A DNA stretch of 60,996 nucleotides from Bacteroidota bacterium. GTDB lineage: Bacteria; Bacteroidota; Bacteroidia; Chitinophagales; Saprospiraceae. The translations under genes were made by a program, and so were the position numbers. Of the stretch, positions 1 through 7,733 are shown one piece after another. The DNA lies in contig JAKQHS010000042.1 of assembly GCA_029557915.1 (NCBI GenBank), positions 1 through 60,996 on the forward strand, written 5' to 3'. Below the pieces are notes generated by a model. That model worked only from the letters and a program-made list of their open reading frames with translations, was not told the DNA's origin and searched no databases. Numbering within the stretch: position 1 is the stretch's first letter; every line of letters begins with the position of its first letter.

Positions 1-1
1 A

Positions 2-97
2 GTGGTCATGAACAATGTTAAAAACAAGTTGGTCGCCAGGGTGTTCGCAACAATTCTGCGCGGAACCCCCTTTGTAAAACTTGGAAATTATGCATAG
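2..97 (+). CDS. C-terminal end of an IS110-like transposase (cut by window edge)
   Basis: An open frame runs in from the left edge and stops at TAG 95-97, giving about 31 residues. The tail carries NNVKNKLVARVFA followed by RGTPF, which resembles the C-terminal end of IS110/IS116/IS902-type (DEDD) transposases, where an N-x-V-[KR]-NKL-x-x-R-[IV]-FA helix is common. The catalytic part lies outside the window, so the assignment rests on a short stretch. It could instead be the tail of another basic helical protein. If correct, the right end of an insertion sequence lies within the next 200 bases. Confidence 0.45.
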   Translation: MVMNNVKNKLVARVFATILRGTPFVKLGNYA

Positions 98-306
98 AAA
101 TAAATATCATAAAAGATTTGGAGGATCGTAGAAATTCGTCCAGAACCCAAGAAGCCAAACAGGGATCCACAAATCAATGCAGGTCAAAGCCAAGGTTTAT
201 CCAAAATAAAAAGAGATAGTTGGTGAACCGTGGACGGTTTCCGTTGTGCACAGGGCGGTCTGCAGAAATTAGGGAATAGTTAATAATTGCTGCAAAAAAT
301 AAAACT
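98..306. other. Non-coding stretch after the transposase tail
   Basis: No convincing reading frame was seen. The stretch holds an ACCGT/ACGGT inverted repeat near 227-238 and a GC-richer patch near 250-266. It probably includes the right end of the insertion element. The opposite-strand ATP-grasp gene ends at 307. Confidence 0.4.
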
Positions 307-1374
307 TCAGCGATCGAGGTCTGTTTTGTTCTGGTAGATATCCGAAATCATGGGGACAATTTCGGTGACCGGAAGATAAGGATGGCCGAGGTTATGGTTC
401 AGCCGGGCGATTTTCGCCATATGCCTCCAATGCCTGGCCATTTCCTTCAAGCCGAATAAATAACTGTGCCCGGGATCGTAAATATGGGTGGGTTCGCTGA
501 AGGCTCCGTTTAATTCGATCACCTTAAAATTCAGGCCATTTTCCAGTTCTTCCCAGGAATTGAACTTTATATCGTATCGCCCATAATAGAAACCGGGAAT
601 GGATTGACTGAGCCGGTCTATGACAACATTGAGTTTTTCACTGGCTTTATGACTGCTGTCGTAAAAGGTGGAGCCCCGGGCATGATTGCCAATAGGCGAT
701 AAGAGTATTTGTTCGTCTTTCCCCAAAATAGTATTCCAAACAGACTTATTTTCTTTTTCAAGCCAGGATGACTGGGGATGATAACGGTAGCTTTTGCCAA
801 CCAGCTGGCCGGCCGTGTGAATACCATCCCCGGTAATAGTCACTCCCTTTTTTTCAACAATGCCGCTGATGAATCCCTGCGACTGGTCCGGATAACGCAT
901 ATAAAACACCCCTATCTCCAGGGGCAAAGGGATGTATTCCTGGATGAGGAAATCAAACCCCGCACCGGCAGCATATTGCCTGAGTTCATTGAGATCCCGG
1001 ACCAGTTTTACTTGTTTTCCCCGGTAACCCCGGTCCGGTTTTACAATCATCGGAAAAGCCAGATTTTGTTCATCCACCCTTTTTTCAATATCCGGAAGCG
1101 GTTCTCCTTTTTTGATCAAAATGGATTTGGGCAGCATGCCGGGTGGAAACAATAAATGCATTTCATCTTTTGACTCCGGGCTCATCCCGCCGTATTTAAA
1201 AGAAGGGTTTACCGCATTAAAAAAACCCAGGGACCGGGCCCTCAGGCTGCAGGCCAGGTACCAGGGCGCCAGGGACAGATATAGGGTCCACATGGGCCAG
1301 TATTCCCAATGAAGCAACCGGTGCAGTTTTAATTGGAGGCGGAAGATCAAATGGGCTGGGCCCGGCTTAGCCAT
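307..1374 (-). CDS. ATP-grasp domain protein
   Basis: This 355-residue protein looks like an ATP-grasp enzyme (ATP-dependent carboxylate-amine/thiol ligase fold). The signs are FPMIVKPDRGYRG around residues 107-119 (ATP-binding lysine and glycine-rich loop), LIQEYIPLPLEIGVF around 143-157, and GRYDIKF followed by KVIELNGAFSEPTHIYDP around 264-300, which supply the metal-binding Asp/Glu/Asn residues. The first 50 residues are basic and hydrophobic and may lie on the membrane. The substrate cannot be read from sequence. The start overlaps the end of the upstream NRDE gene by 28 bases, so translation is probably coupled in a three-gene minus-strand unit (DinB-like, NRDE, ATP-grasp). Confidence 0.8.
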   Translation of the reverse strand: MAKPGPAHLIFRLQLKLHRLLHWEYWPMWTLYLSLAPWYLACSLRARSLGFFNAVNPSFKYGGMSPESKDEMHLLFPPGMLPKSILIKKGEPLPDIEKRVDEQNLAFPMIVKPDRGYRGKQVKLVRDLNELRQYAAGAGFDFLIQEYIPLPLEIGVFYMRYPDQSQGFISGIVEKKGVTITGDGIHTAGQLVGKSYRYHPQSSWLEKENKSVWNTILGKDEQILLSPIGNHARGSTFYDSSHKASEKLNVVIDRLSQSIPGFYYGRYDIKFNSWEELENGLNFKVIELNGAFSEPTHIYDPGHSYLFGLKEMARHWRHMAKIARLNHNLGHPYLPVTEIVPMISDIYQNKTDLDR

Positions 1375-2066
1375 TTTTCCGTAGGGTTCTGTTTTGCCAG
1401 GTCAAGATAGGTGTAGAGGGCACCTTCGGCAGAAAATTCAACCTGTGAAATATTATGGGTTTTATACTGGTTTTCCCTCAGGATCCGCAGGCCGTTCACG
1501 GGGTCCTCGTTTTGATGATGGAGGTGGAAGTTTAAAAGGTCCTGCCTTTGGATACGATGGTGGTTTTTTATAAATGTTGAATACCAGTTTTGCCGAAGTT
1601 GACTGGCCGCTTCATCATATAAAGTGACGGATGAAAAGATATAGGGTTGGTATGGATCCAATCCCATGATGTGTTTCCCTTCGCCGTCCCAGACCAGGCG
1701 GCAGAGTCCATGACTATCCATATAAATGACCTGGAAGGGTTCGATTTCAGCCAGGTCATAAGCTCTAAAACCCGGGACAAAGGGTTCCGATTTAAATAAG
1801 TCAATCAATACCAAACCCCGGCTTTTTCTGCGTGCCGGCCGGGGGCTATGCTTCCGGAAGGCGCCGTTGAGCAATACGGCCACACGATGTTGGTTGTCGG
1901 AAATAAACCAGGTGCCCCCGGAACGGGAATCCCGGTTGAAGAACAACTGCCTGCTTCCGTATAAAACCATTTCCGGTTCAGCGGATGGGGGACAGGAGGT
2001 TTTTTCATCCCGGCTGGAGGTAAGGATCCTGGTTTTTCCGGAATGGAAATAAGTCACTGTGCACAT
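1347..2066 (-). CDS. NRDE (TANGO2-like) family protein
   Basis: The 239-residue product begins MCTVTYF and carries SRDEKTSCPP and NRDSRSGGTW. This is the pattern of the NRDE/TANGO2 family, in which Cys2 becomes an N-terminal nucleophile after Met removal, as in Ntn hydrolases. The usual NRDE motif reads SRDE here, and the later NRDSRSGGTWF stretch is well kept. The biochemical role of bacterial members is poorly defined. The gene overlaps the DinB-like gene upstream by 13 bases and the ATP-grasp gene downstream by 28 bases. It is cytoplasmic, with no signal peptide. Confidence 0.85.
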   Translation of the reverse strand: MCTVTYFHSGKTRILTSSRDEKTSCPPSAEPEMVLYGSRQLFFNRDSRSGGTWFISDNQHRVAVLLNGAFRKHSPRPARRKSRGLVLIDLFKSEPFVPGFRAYDLAEIEPFQVIYMDSHGLCRLVWDGEGKHIMGLDPYQPYIFSSVTLYDEAASQLRQNWYSTFIKNHHRIQRQDLLNFHLHHQNEDPVNGLRILRENQYKTHNISQVEFSAEGALYTYLDLAKQNPTEKWLSRAQPI

Positions 2067-2554
2067 CGGGCCCGGTAATGAAGGGTGGAGGGTGCGACCC
2101 CAAACTGTTCAGGCAAGGCCAGGCCGGTCATGGATTCAAGGGCTACCCGGATCAGGGCCTGGTGGTGGATGCAGTGTTCGAGGTTGTAGATCAGTTCCCG
2201 GTAATAATTGGTGGACACCGTAGTGGGATGTCCATGAAAGGAATATTTGATATGCAGATCTTGGTTGGGACGGTCTATCTTATGAATAATAACCTGGATC
2301 AACCGGAGCGCATGGCTTAAATCGGTTTCGATCTGTCCCTCCCGCTTTCTTTCATCATAGGAAATAGTTCCCAGGTAATAACCTTCATCCAGGCAATCGA
2401 ACATTTCCAGGATATGACGGGTATGCATGCCAATGGATGCATTCCCGAGCAGGGGACAGGGTTTTATATAAATAACCTGACCGCTCTCTTCCAGTACCTG
2501 AGCCAGGCTGGTCAGCGCTTCCTTGATGGATTGGATCATTGCCGGGATTTGCAC
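2054..2554 (-). CDS. DinB-like four-helix protein
   Basis: This 166-residue protein fits the DinB/YfiT-like putative metal-dependent hydrolase fold. A histidine occurs in each of three expected helices: IGMHTRHILEMFDCL, YSFHGHP and the C-terminal LEHCIHHQALIRVAL, where the closely spaced HxxHH supplies metal ligands. The start is GTG at 2552-2554; an ATG follows five codons later. The gene leads a tightly overlapping operon with the NRDE and ATP-grasp genes. A near-consensus -7 box (TATCTTTC on the minus strand, 2568-2575) lies just upstream. The substrate is unknown; relatives include thiol transferases and stress proteins. Confidence 0.75.
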   Translation of the reverse strand: MQIPAMIQSIKEALTSLAQVLEESGQVIYIKPCPLLGNASIGMHTRHILEMFDCLDEGYYLGTISYDERKREGQIETDLSHALRLIQVIIHKIDRPNQDLHIKYSFHGHPTTVSTNYYRELIYNLEHCIHHQALIRVALESMTGLALPEQFGVAPSTLHYRARCAQ

Positions 2555-2781
2555 ATTTTTAAAAGGCGAAAGATATCTTCTGAGAGGGATACGGCAAAAT
2601 TTTTACCCCAATTCAAACCCGGCCCGGTAGCAGTGTTTTTAAAAGGGGAATAATAAAGGAGTGTTCCTACAGAAAACCAACAGGAGAACCGTGTTCAAAT
2701 GTCTGTAAACGGCTAAAAACGAAAAGAAACGATTGTACACCGGCTCTCCGGCATTCCGGGCTTTACTTTGCGATAAAAAAC

Positions 2782-5292
2782 ATGGGGACGATGATCACTA
2801 GCTTAATTTTGCCTAAAATGGAGAAACCGAATCCGGTAAACGCCCGACTGGAACTGGCTCAGCAATTCGTGCAATATACCAACCGGAATATATTCCTCAC
2901 GGGTAAAGCCGGTACCGGTAAAACCACTTTTCTTAAAAACCTGAAACACCACACTCCCAAAAGGATCGTCGTGGTGGCTCCAACAGGGGTGGCCGCCATC
3001 AATGCCGGGGGAGTGACCATTCATTCCTTTTTTCAGCTTCCTTTCGGACCCTTTATTCCGGGACAAGACCGGCAAGGGGACAGCCGGGAAATGAAATTCA
3101 GCAGGGAAAAGATCAGGACCATCAGGGCCATGGACCTGTTGGTCATCGATGAAATCAGCATGGTGCGTGCGGACTTGCTGGACGGCATGGATAGGGTCCT
3201 GAGGCGATTCCGGAACCCGGACAAACCCTTTGGAGGAGTTCAGGTCCTCATGATCGGGGACCTGCACCAGCTCGCTCCCGTCATCCGGGAAGAAGAATGG
3301 GAATTGCTCAGGCCTCATTATCCGAGTGTTTATTTTTTTGAAAGCCAAGCCCTTAAGCTCAGCAGGCCGCTTACCCTGGAACTGACCCATATCTACAGGC
3401 AGGAAGATGAAAAATTTATTGGTCTGCTGAACAGGATCAGGCAAAAAAAGATGAATCCGCAGGACCTTGAGTGGCTAAATTCCCGTTACCGGCCCGAATT
3501 TGAACCAACCGGAGAGGACGGATATATTACCCTGACCACCCACAATGCCACGGCTCAATCCATCAATCAGAACAGGTTGATGGTTCTCAAGGGGACAATG
3601 CAGGTTTTTCATGCGCTGGTGGAAGGTGAGTTTCCGGAATCGACCTATCCCAATGAGTTCAGGTTGGAACTTAAAAAGGGCGCCCAGGTCATGTTTATTA
3701 AAAATGACACCAGCCGGGAGAAAAATTATTACAATGGTAAAATCGGTACCATTACCTCCATCCGCGAGGAAGAAATCAGGGTTCTCTGCCAGGGAGAAGA
3801 AGAGGAGATCAGGGTAGGCCGGGTAAGCTGGCAGAATATAAAATATGTGCTGGATGAAAACAAACAACTGGTGGAACAGATCCTGGGGACCTTCACGCAG
3901 TTTCCGCTCAAACTGGCCTGGGCAATCACCATACATAAAAGCCAGGGCTTGACTTTTGAGAAAGCAGTCATTGATGCCCAGGCCTCCTTTGCCCATGGAC
4001 AGGTATATGTTGCCCTCAGCCGTTGTAAAACTTTTGAAGGCCTTATTCTCAGCACCCCCCTGAGCAATCAAAGCATCAAAACCGACCAGGCCATTTCCCA
4101 TTTCAGCGAAGAAGCCAGTCAACAAAACCTTGACGCATCCACCCTCTATGATTCCAGGAAACAAACCCAGGAGGAATGGATCAGGGATTTGTTTGATTTC
4201 CAGGCCCTCAAAAAAAACCTGGCTTTTCTGTCCCGGCTGACAGAGGAAAACAAAAATCACCTGGTTGAATCTGCCCCTGTCGCCGTACAGGAATTGAAAA
4301 ACCGGTTGAATGCGGAAGTGCTGGTTGTCGTGGAAAAATTTCTTCTTCAGCTGCCCTATTACCTGGAACAGGCCGTGCTGCCCGAAGAAAACCAGGGTTT
4401 ACAGGATAGAATACAAAAGGGTTGTTCTTATTTGCTCCCAAAATTGGAAGGGCCCTGGATGGACACCCTCCAGCAGTTGGACCTGGATTGCGACAATAAG
4501 GAGATGAAGAAGAAACTCCGGCAGGCCCTGGATCAGGTTTTGCAGGAAGCCCGCGTAAAAATGGAAGTGTTGAAAGCCTGCCGTGCAGGATTTGAATCTA
4601 CCCATTACCTGCAAGCTAAAACCAATGCCGGACTGGAACCGGAAATAAAAAAATCTTCGCCGAAAGGGTCAAAAGAAGAGAGTACAAGCCCGGAACAACC
4701 CGGTTTGTATCAGGTGCTCAAACAATGGCGCGACGGCCTGGCGGAGACAAACAAACTTCCCGTATATATGATCATGCCCCAGAAAGCAATGAAACAGATC
4801 AGCGCCTTGCTTCCGGGCAATCTTGCCGCCCTGGCTTCCATAAAAGGCATTGGCGCGCAAAGGCTGGCGCAACATGGAGAACAAATCCTTCATTTGATTG
4901 AGGAATATTGCAATCGGCATCAGCTCAGCCCCCATTGCCTTGAGGAAACAAATTTGCCCCCCCAAAAGAAAATTCAAAAAGGCGAAACCCAGCAACGGAC
5001 CTATCAACTTTTTACCCAGGGCAAGTCTATCCCGGAGATTGCACAGGAAAGGGGCCTTGCCGTTTCCACGATTGAAAATCACCTGGCGAAGTATATAGCC
5101 ATGGGCCTTTTGCGAGTGGAGCAGATCATGGCCCCGGACAGGATCGGTAGGCTTAAAACGTATATGGAAGACCACTCCCATGCGGGCAATAAAGAAATCA
5201 AAGATCATTTTGGGGAGGAGTTCAGTTATGGGGAAATCCATATGGTCCGGGAATCCATGACCGGGCCCGGGCAAAATAATATACCCGTATAA
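2782..5292 (+). CDS. PIF1/Dda-type helicase with HRDC and HTH domains
   Basis: An 836-residue superfamily 1 helicase. Walker A is GKAGTGKTT at residues 41-49, Walker B is LLVIDEISMV near 119-128, and the QxxR-type motif GDLHQLAPV follows. The UvrD_C_2-like end carries AITIHKSQGLTFEKAVID and VYVALSRCK. From about residue 636 there is an HRDC-like domain (PGNLAALASIKGIGAQRL), and from about 735 a helix-turn-helix of the HTH_40 type (LFTQGKSIPEIAQERGLAVSTI). This architecture is common in Bacteroidota. The helicase probably unwinds DNA during repair or fork restart. An alternative ATG at 2818 (MEKPNPVN) fits better with the TACTTTGC promoter-like box at 2764-2771, because the 2782 start would leave almost no leader. 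Confidence 0.9.
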   Translation: MGTMITSLILPKMEKPNPVNARLELAQQFVQYTNRNIFLTGKAGTGKTTFLKNLKHHTPKRIVVVAPTGVAAINAGGVTIHSFFQLPFGPFIPGQDRQGDSREMKFSREKIRTIRAMDLLVIDEISMVRADLLDGMDRVLRRFRNPDKPFGGVQVLMIGDLHQLAPVIREEEWELLRPHYPSVYFFESQALKLSRPLTLELTHIYRQEDEKFIGLLNRIRQKKMNPQDLEWLNSRYRPEFEPTGEDGYITLTTHNATAQSINQNRLMVLKGTMQVFHALVEGEFPESTYPNEFRLELKKGAQVMFIKNDTSREKNYYNGKIGTITSIREEEIRVLCQGEEEEIRVGRVSWQNIKYVLDENKQLVEQILGTFTQFPLKLAWAITIHKSQGLTFEKAVIDAQASFAHGQVYVALSRCKTFEGLILSTPLSNQSIKTDQAISHFSEEASQQNLDASTLYDSRKQTQEEWIRDLFDFQALKKNLAFLSRLTEENKNHLVESAPVAVQELKNRLNAEVLVVVEKFLLQLPYYLEQAVLPEENQGLQDRIQKGCSYLLPKLEGPWMDTLQQLDLDCDNKEMKKKLRQALDQVLQEARVKMEVLKACRAGFESTHYLQAKTNAGLEPEIKKSSPKGSKEESTSPEQPGLYQVLKQWRDGLAETNKLPVYMIMPQKAMKQISALLPGNLAALASIKGIGAQRLAQHGEQILHLIEEYCNRHQLSPHCLEETNLPPQKKIQKGETQQRTYQLFTQGKSIPEIAQERGLAVSTIENHLAKYIAMGLLRVEQIMAPDRIGRLKTYMEDHSHAGNKEIKDHFGEEFSYGEIHMVRESMTGPGQNNIPV

Positions 5293-5838
5293 AAGGAAGT
5301 CATCTCAGGACAATATGAGCCAGCATCTTGTGCATTAAAATTTGGCAGTTTAAATTCGAAACAGAAATTAAAAGGATCGCAGGGACCTTGTGATGAAATT
5401 TGAATTTTGAAACACATGGGAATTGTCTCCCTGTTAAAGAACAGGGAACATTCGGAAAGTAGAATTATTATAAAAGGAAAGACTTTGAATAAGCTGGAGT
5501 ACTGACTTTTTATAATAACCCGTTTACCTCAAGGGTGACAGAAACACTATGAGAACGGAGTCCAGGCAGCCCGGAGAGATATTCGCCGGACCGGGAAAAC
5601 CGGTGGATATCAATCCGGCAAGCCTGCGGCTTATCGATTTCGCATGGTGATTTTGGTTGGGGAAGGAGCATTGGGCACATTGCCTCCGGAATGGTAAATG
5701 CCCTTTGCCTAATGAATTCGTTAGAGCAGTGTCTGATATAAAACCGGGGAATTTATATCGGCGGGAGTGCCTGCCTTGTATGCCTGGCTTCCAAGCAAAA
5801 AATGAAGGCATTTTTTAATCACGCTAAAAAATTGAATT
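5293..5838. other. 546-bp intergenic region before the bacteriocin-like locus
   Basis: No gene could be supported here. Short frames, such as one starting at the ATG at 5549-5551 of about 33 codons, lack family resemblance and have no double-glycine leader. No consensus TAnnTTTG box was found close to the first precursor gene. The region is long for this otherwise compact stretch, so it may contain the control region of the locus or a decayed gene. Confidence 0.4.
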
Positions 5839-6030
5839 ATGGCACATTTTGAAGAACTGCGTTTTAATGAAAAAATGGAAGTGGATGGGGGATGGGTCGT
5901 CACTTTCTCCCGGGCGGTCCTTAAAAAAACAATCGTGGGATCCATCGCCTTATTTGTGATAGACAACTGGTCCACCACCAAAGAGGCGGTCCTGGACGGA
6001 GTGCAGGACGGCATGAAAACCTGGAATTAA
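5839..6030 (+). CDS. Double-glycine leader peptide 1, bacteriocin-like precursor
   Basis: The 63-residue product has an 18-residue leader, MAHFEELRFNEKMEVDGG, ending in Gly-Gly, followed by a 45-residue core starting WVVTFSR. The core has a hydrophobic patch (TIVGSIALFVI), then an amphipathic tail ending DGMKTWN. The leader pattern ELxFNExxxxxGG recurs in the second precursor at 6193, and the downstream C39-peptidase exporter is the enzyme class that cuts after Gly-Gly. The peptide is therefore probably secreted, either as an antimicrobial peptide or as a signal. The ATG follows an A/T-rich stretch, as is usual for Bacteroidota starts. The core resembles no bacteriocin I can name. Confidence 0.75.
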   Translation: MAHFEELRFNEKMEVDGGWVVTFSRAVLKKTIVGSIALFVIDNWSTTKEAVLDGVQDGMKTWN

Positions 6031-6042
6031 AATCAACTCGCC

Positions 6043-6180
6043 TTGAAAGATAAAATCAATAAACTGCTGGAATACCTGGACCAATTGCATCCGTTCATCT
6101 ATATCTTTTTTGTGATCGGATTCCTGTATGTTTTGAAATTTGTGATCAAGGAACTTTATTCATTATTTTTTAATCATTAA
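6043..6180 (+). CDS. 45-aa membrane peptide, possible immunity or accessory protein
   Basis: This small frame lies between the two double-glycine precursors and begins with TTG at 6043. The first 16 residues are charged (KDKINKLLEYLDQLH). They are followed by one clear membrane helix (PFIYIFFVIGFLYVLKFVI) and the end KELYSLFFNH. There is no Gly-Gly leader, so it is unlikely to be exported by the C39 system. Single-helix peptides encoded beside class II bacteriocins often confer immunity, and that is the inferred role. The frame is the same as that of precursor 1, separated by its TAA, so read-through would fuse them. No in-frame ATG exists, which lowers confidence. Confidence 0.5.
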   Translation: MKDKINKLLEYLDQLHPFIYIFFVIGFLYVLKFVIKELYSLFFNH

Positions 6181-6192
6181 TCAAACACAACT

Positions 6193-6369
6193 ATGATAGA
6201 ACTGACTTTTAATGAAACGACCCAGATTACAGGGGGAGCCCCTACCAGGAAAACAAGTTTCGTATATGACTTCCTTTATGCGATTTCGTATGGAGTGACC
6301 TGGTTTCTTGGGCAGGGCGATGAGATGAGCGAAGCCATTGTGAGGCAGGATCTAAAGCACGTCTGGTAG
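6193..6369 (+). CDS. Double-glycine leader peptide 2, bacteriocin-like precursor
   Basis: The 58-residue product has the leader MIELTFNETTQITGG and a 43-residue core starting APTRKTSFVYD. The core contains an aromatic/hydrophobic middle (FLYAISYGVTWFLG) and an amphipathic tail ending DLKHVW. Leader and tail resemble those of precursor 1: both have ELxFNE and GG, and both cores end close to a Trp after an EA[VI] helix. The two genes therefore look like diverged duplicates. Two-peptide (class IIb-like) action is possible but unproven. The gene sits 12 bases after the membrane peptide gene and upstream of the exporter genes. Confidence 0.75.
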   Translation: MIELTFNETTQITGGAPTRKTSFVYDFLYAISYGVTWFLGQGDEMSEAIVRQDLKHVW

Positions 6370-6385
6370 AAAGGATTCAAAGGGC

Positions 6386-6433
6386 GCCTGGTTTAATCCG
6401 AATTAGCCGGGACCCTGTCCCTGAAAACCAGGC
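6386..6433 (+). terminator. Nested stem-loop between precursor genes and exporter genes
   Basis: GCCTGGTTT at 6386-6394 pairs perfectly with AAACCAGGC at 6425-6433, and an inner GGGAC/GTCCC hairpin (6409-6421) sits within the loop. No T-run follows, so it is not a classic intrinsic terminator. It may act as a partial terminator or an RNA-stabilising element that keeps precursor mRNA more abundant than exporter mRNA. Confidence 0.5.
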
Positions 6434-6500
6434 CTAACCCTTCATATAAGGATCCGCATTTCATCCACAAGTATTTAGGGCTTATAGTATCTATTTATTA

Positions 6501-7715
6501 ATGGTGTTCCGGGAGGGCCTGCTTCCCAGCAGGCCTTCCCCCTTTTTTCCTTGGACGGACCAGGCGGGTTCAGCTTTAATTTTCACCTTTTCCTTTGGTT
6601 TTACAGGTTTGAAATCTGTTTTTTACATCATGCTGGGCCTTTTCCTGGGCCTGGTATTCCTGTTTATCGGTTTTGCCCCGGTACCGGTGAACCTTAAACT
6701 TCAGGGCATGATCAGGCCTTCCTCAGAAAGGGCCGAACTGGTTTGTTTAACGGCGGGTTTTATAGATTCCATTTATGTAAAAGAAGGAGAAGCGGTGGAT
6801 GCCTTTCAACCCATTGTCTCCATAATAAATAAGGAAAGGGCAACGAAAATGGATCAGCTTCTAACCGAAATCGGGCAATGCCTTTCCGACCTCCGGGACC
6901 TCGATCTCCTATGCAAGGTCACCGGTGCGGTATCCCCGGAACAGATTTCAAATCCTGCATTTAAACAAGAACTTTTAAAATATGGGTTTGAGGTAAAAAA
7001 GCTGGAATTAAGCTTGGCCAAATCGGAAAATGAATTCAAAATCACCAAAGAACTTTTTATGAATAAAATCATTGCCCCTAAAGAATATTCAGACAAAGAA
7101 TTTGAATACTTGCACCACCTGGCGGAGGCAGAAACGGTCAAAAGACAGCAAATGATACTCTGGCAGCAGGCAAGGCAAACCAAAGGGCGGGAACTGAATG
7201 CCCTGCAATCCCAACTAAAACTCTATCAGGACAACGAAACCTGGGATATGGTCCGGGCCCCGGTTTCAGGAATTGTCCTGGGAACACGGTCGATTTATAA
7301 GGGATCCGCGGTCCGGTCCGGTCAGGTCCTTGGCAGTGTTTCCCCCGAAGGGGAGCTCATTGTGGAATGTTATGCGGGTGCGGATAAAGCGGGTTTGCTG
7401 GAAAAAGGCCATACAGGCCGGTTCCAGGTTGATGCTTATAATTATAAATATTTTGGCTGGCTGGAAGGAAAAATAGTAAGTATAGATAACGATTTTACGG
7501 TATTGGACAACCGTCCGGCTTATCGAATCCGGTGCTCCATAGATCAACCCAGGTTATTGATGAAAAACGGCTTTGTTGGGAATCTTAAAAAAGGGATGAC
7601 CGTACAAGCTCAGTTTACCCTGGCTGAACGAAAACTTTGGCAATTGCTTTGGGATAAACTGGACGATTGGTTGAACCCACAGTCCGGAAGCCAGTCGCCT
7701 GCGAAGCCCAGATAG
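6501..7715 (+). CDS. HlyD-family membrane fusion protein
   Basis: The 404-residue protein is the periplasmic adaptor expected for a peptide ABC exporter. After a short cytoplasmic N-terminus there is one membrane helix at about residues 37-58. Then comes a biotinyl-lipoyl-like half (LVCLTAGFIDSIYVKEGEAV), a long helical hairpin at about 110-230, and the second lipoyl-like half with MVRAPVSGIVLG near 250-262. The C-terminal beta-barrel part includes GMTVQAQFTLAER. It would link the C39 ABC transporter to an outer-membrane channel not encoded in this window. The gene lies 18 bases before the transporter gene, clearly in one operon. Confidence 0.85.
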   Translation: MVFREGLLPSRPSPFFPWTDQAGSALIFTFSFGFTGLKSVFYIMLGLFLGLVFLFIGFAPVPVNLKLQGMIRPSSERAELVCLTAGFIDSIYVKEGEAVDAFQPIVSIINKERATKMDQLLTEIGQCLSDLRDLDLLCKVTGAVSPEQISNPAFKQELLKYGFEVKKLELSLAKSENEFKITKELFMNKIIAPKEYSDKEFEYLHHLAEAETVKRQQMILWQQARQTKGRELNALQSQLKLYQDNETWDMVRAPVSGIVLGTRSIYKGSAVRSGQVLGSVSPEGELIVECYAGADKAGLLEKGHTGRFQVDAYNYKYFGWLEGKIVSIDNDFTVLDNRPAYRIRCSIDQPRLLMKNGFVGNLKKGMTVQAQFTLAERKLWQLLWDKLDDWLNPQSGSQSPAKPR

Positions 7716-7733
7716 CCCAACCGGATCAGATCG

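Noticed and set aside
3475-4260. A 261-codon minus-strand frame
   Set aside because: It lies fully antisense to the helicase gene, whose conserved motifs cover the same stretch.
5549-5650. A 33-codon frame before the bacteriocin-like genes
   Set aside because: It has no double-glycine leader, no membrane helix and no resemblance to its neighbours.
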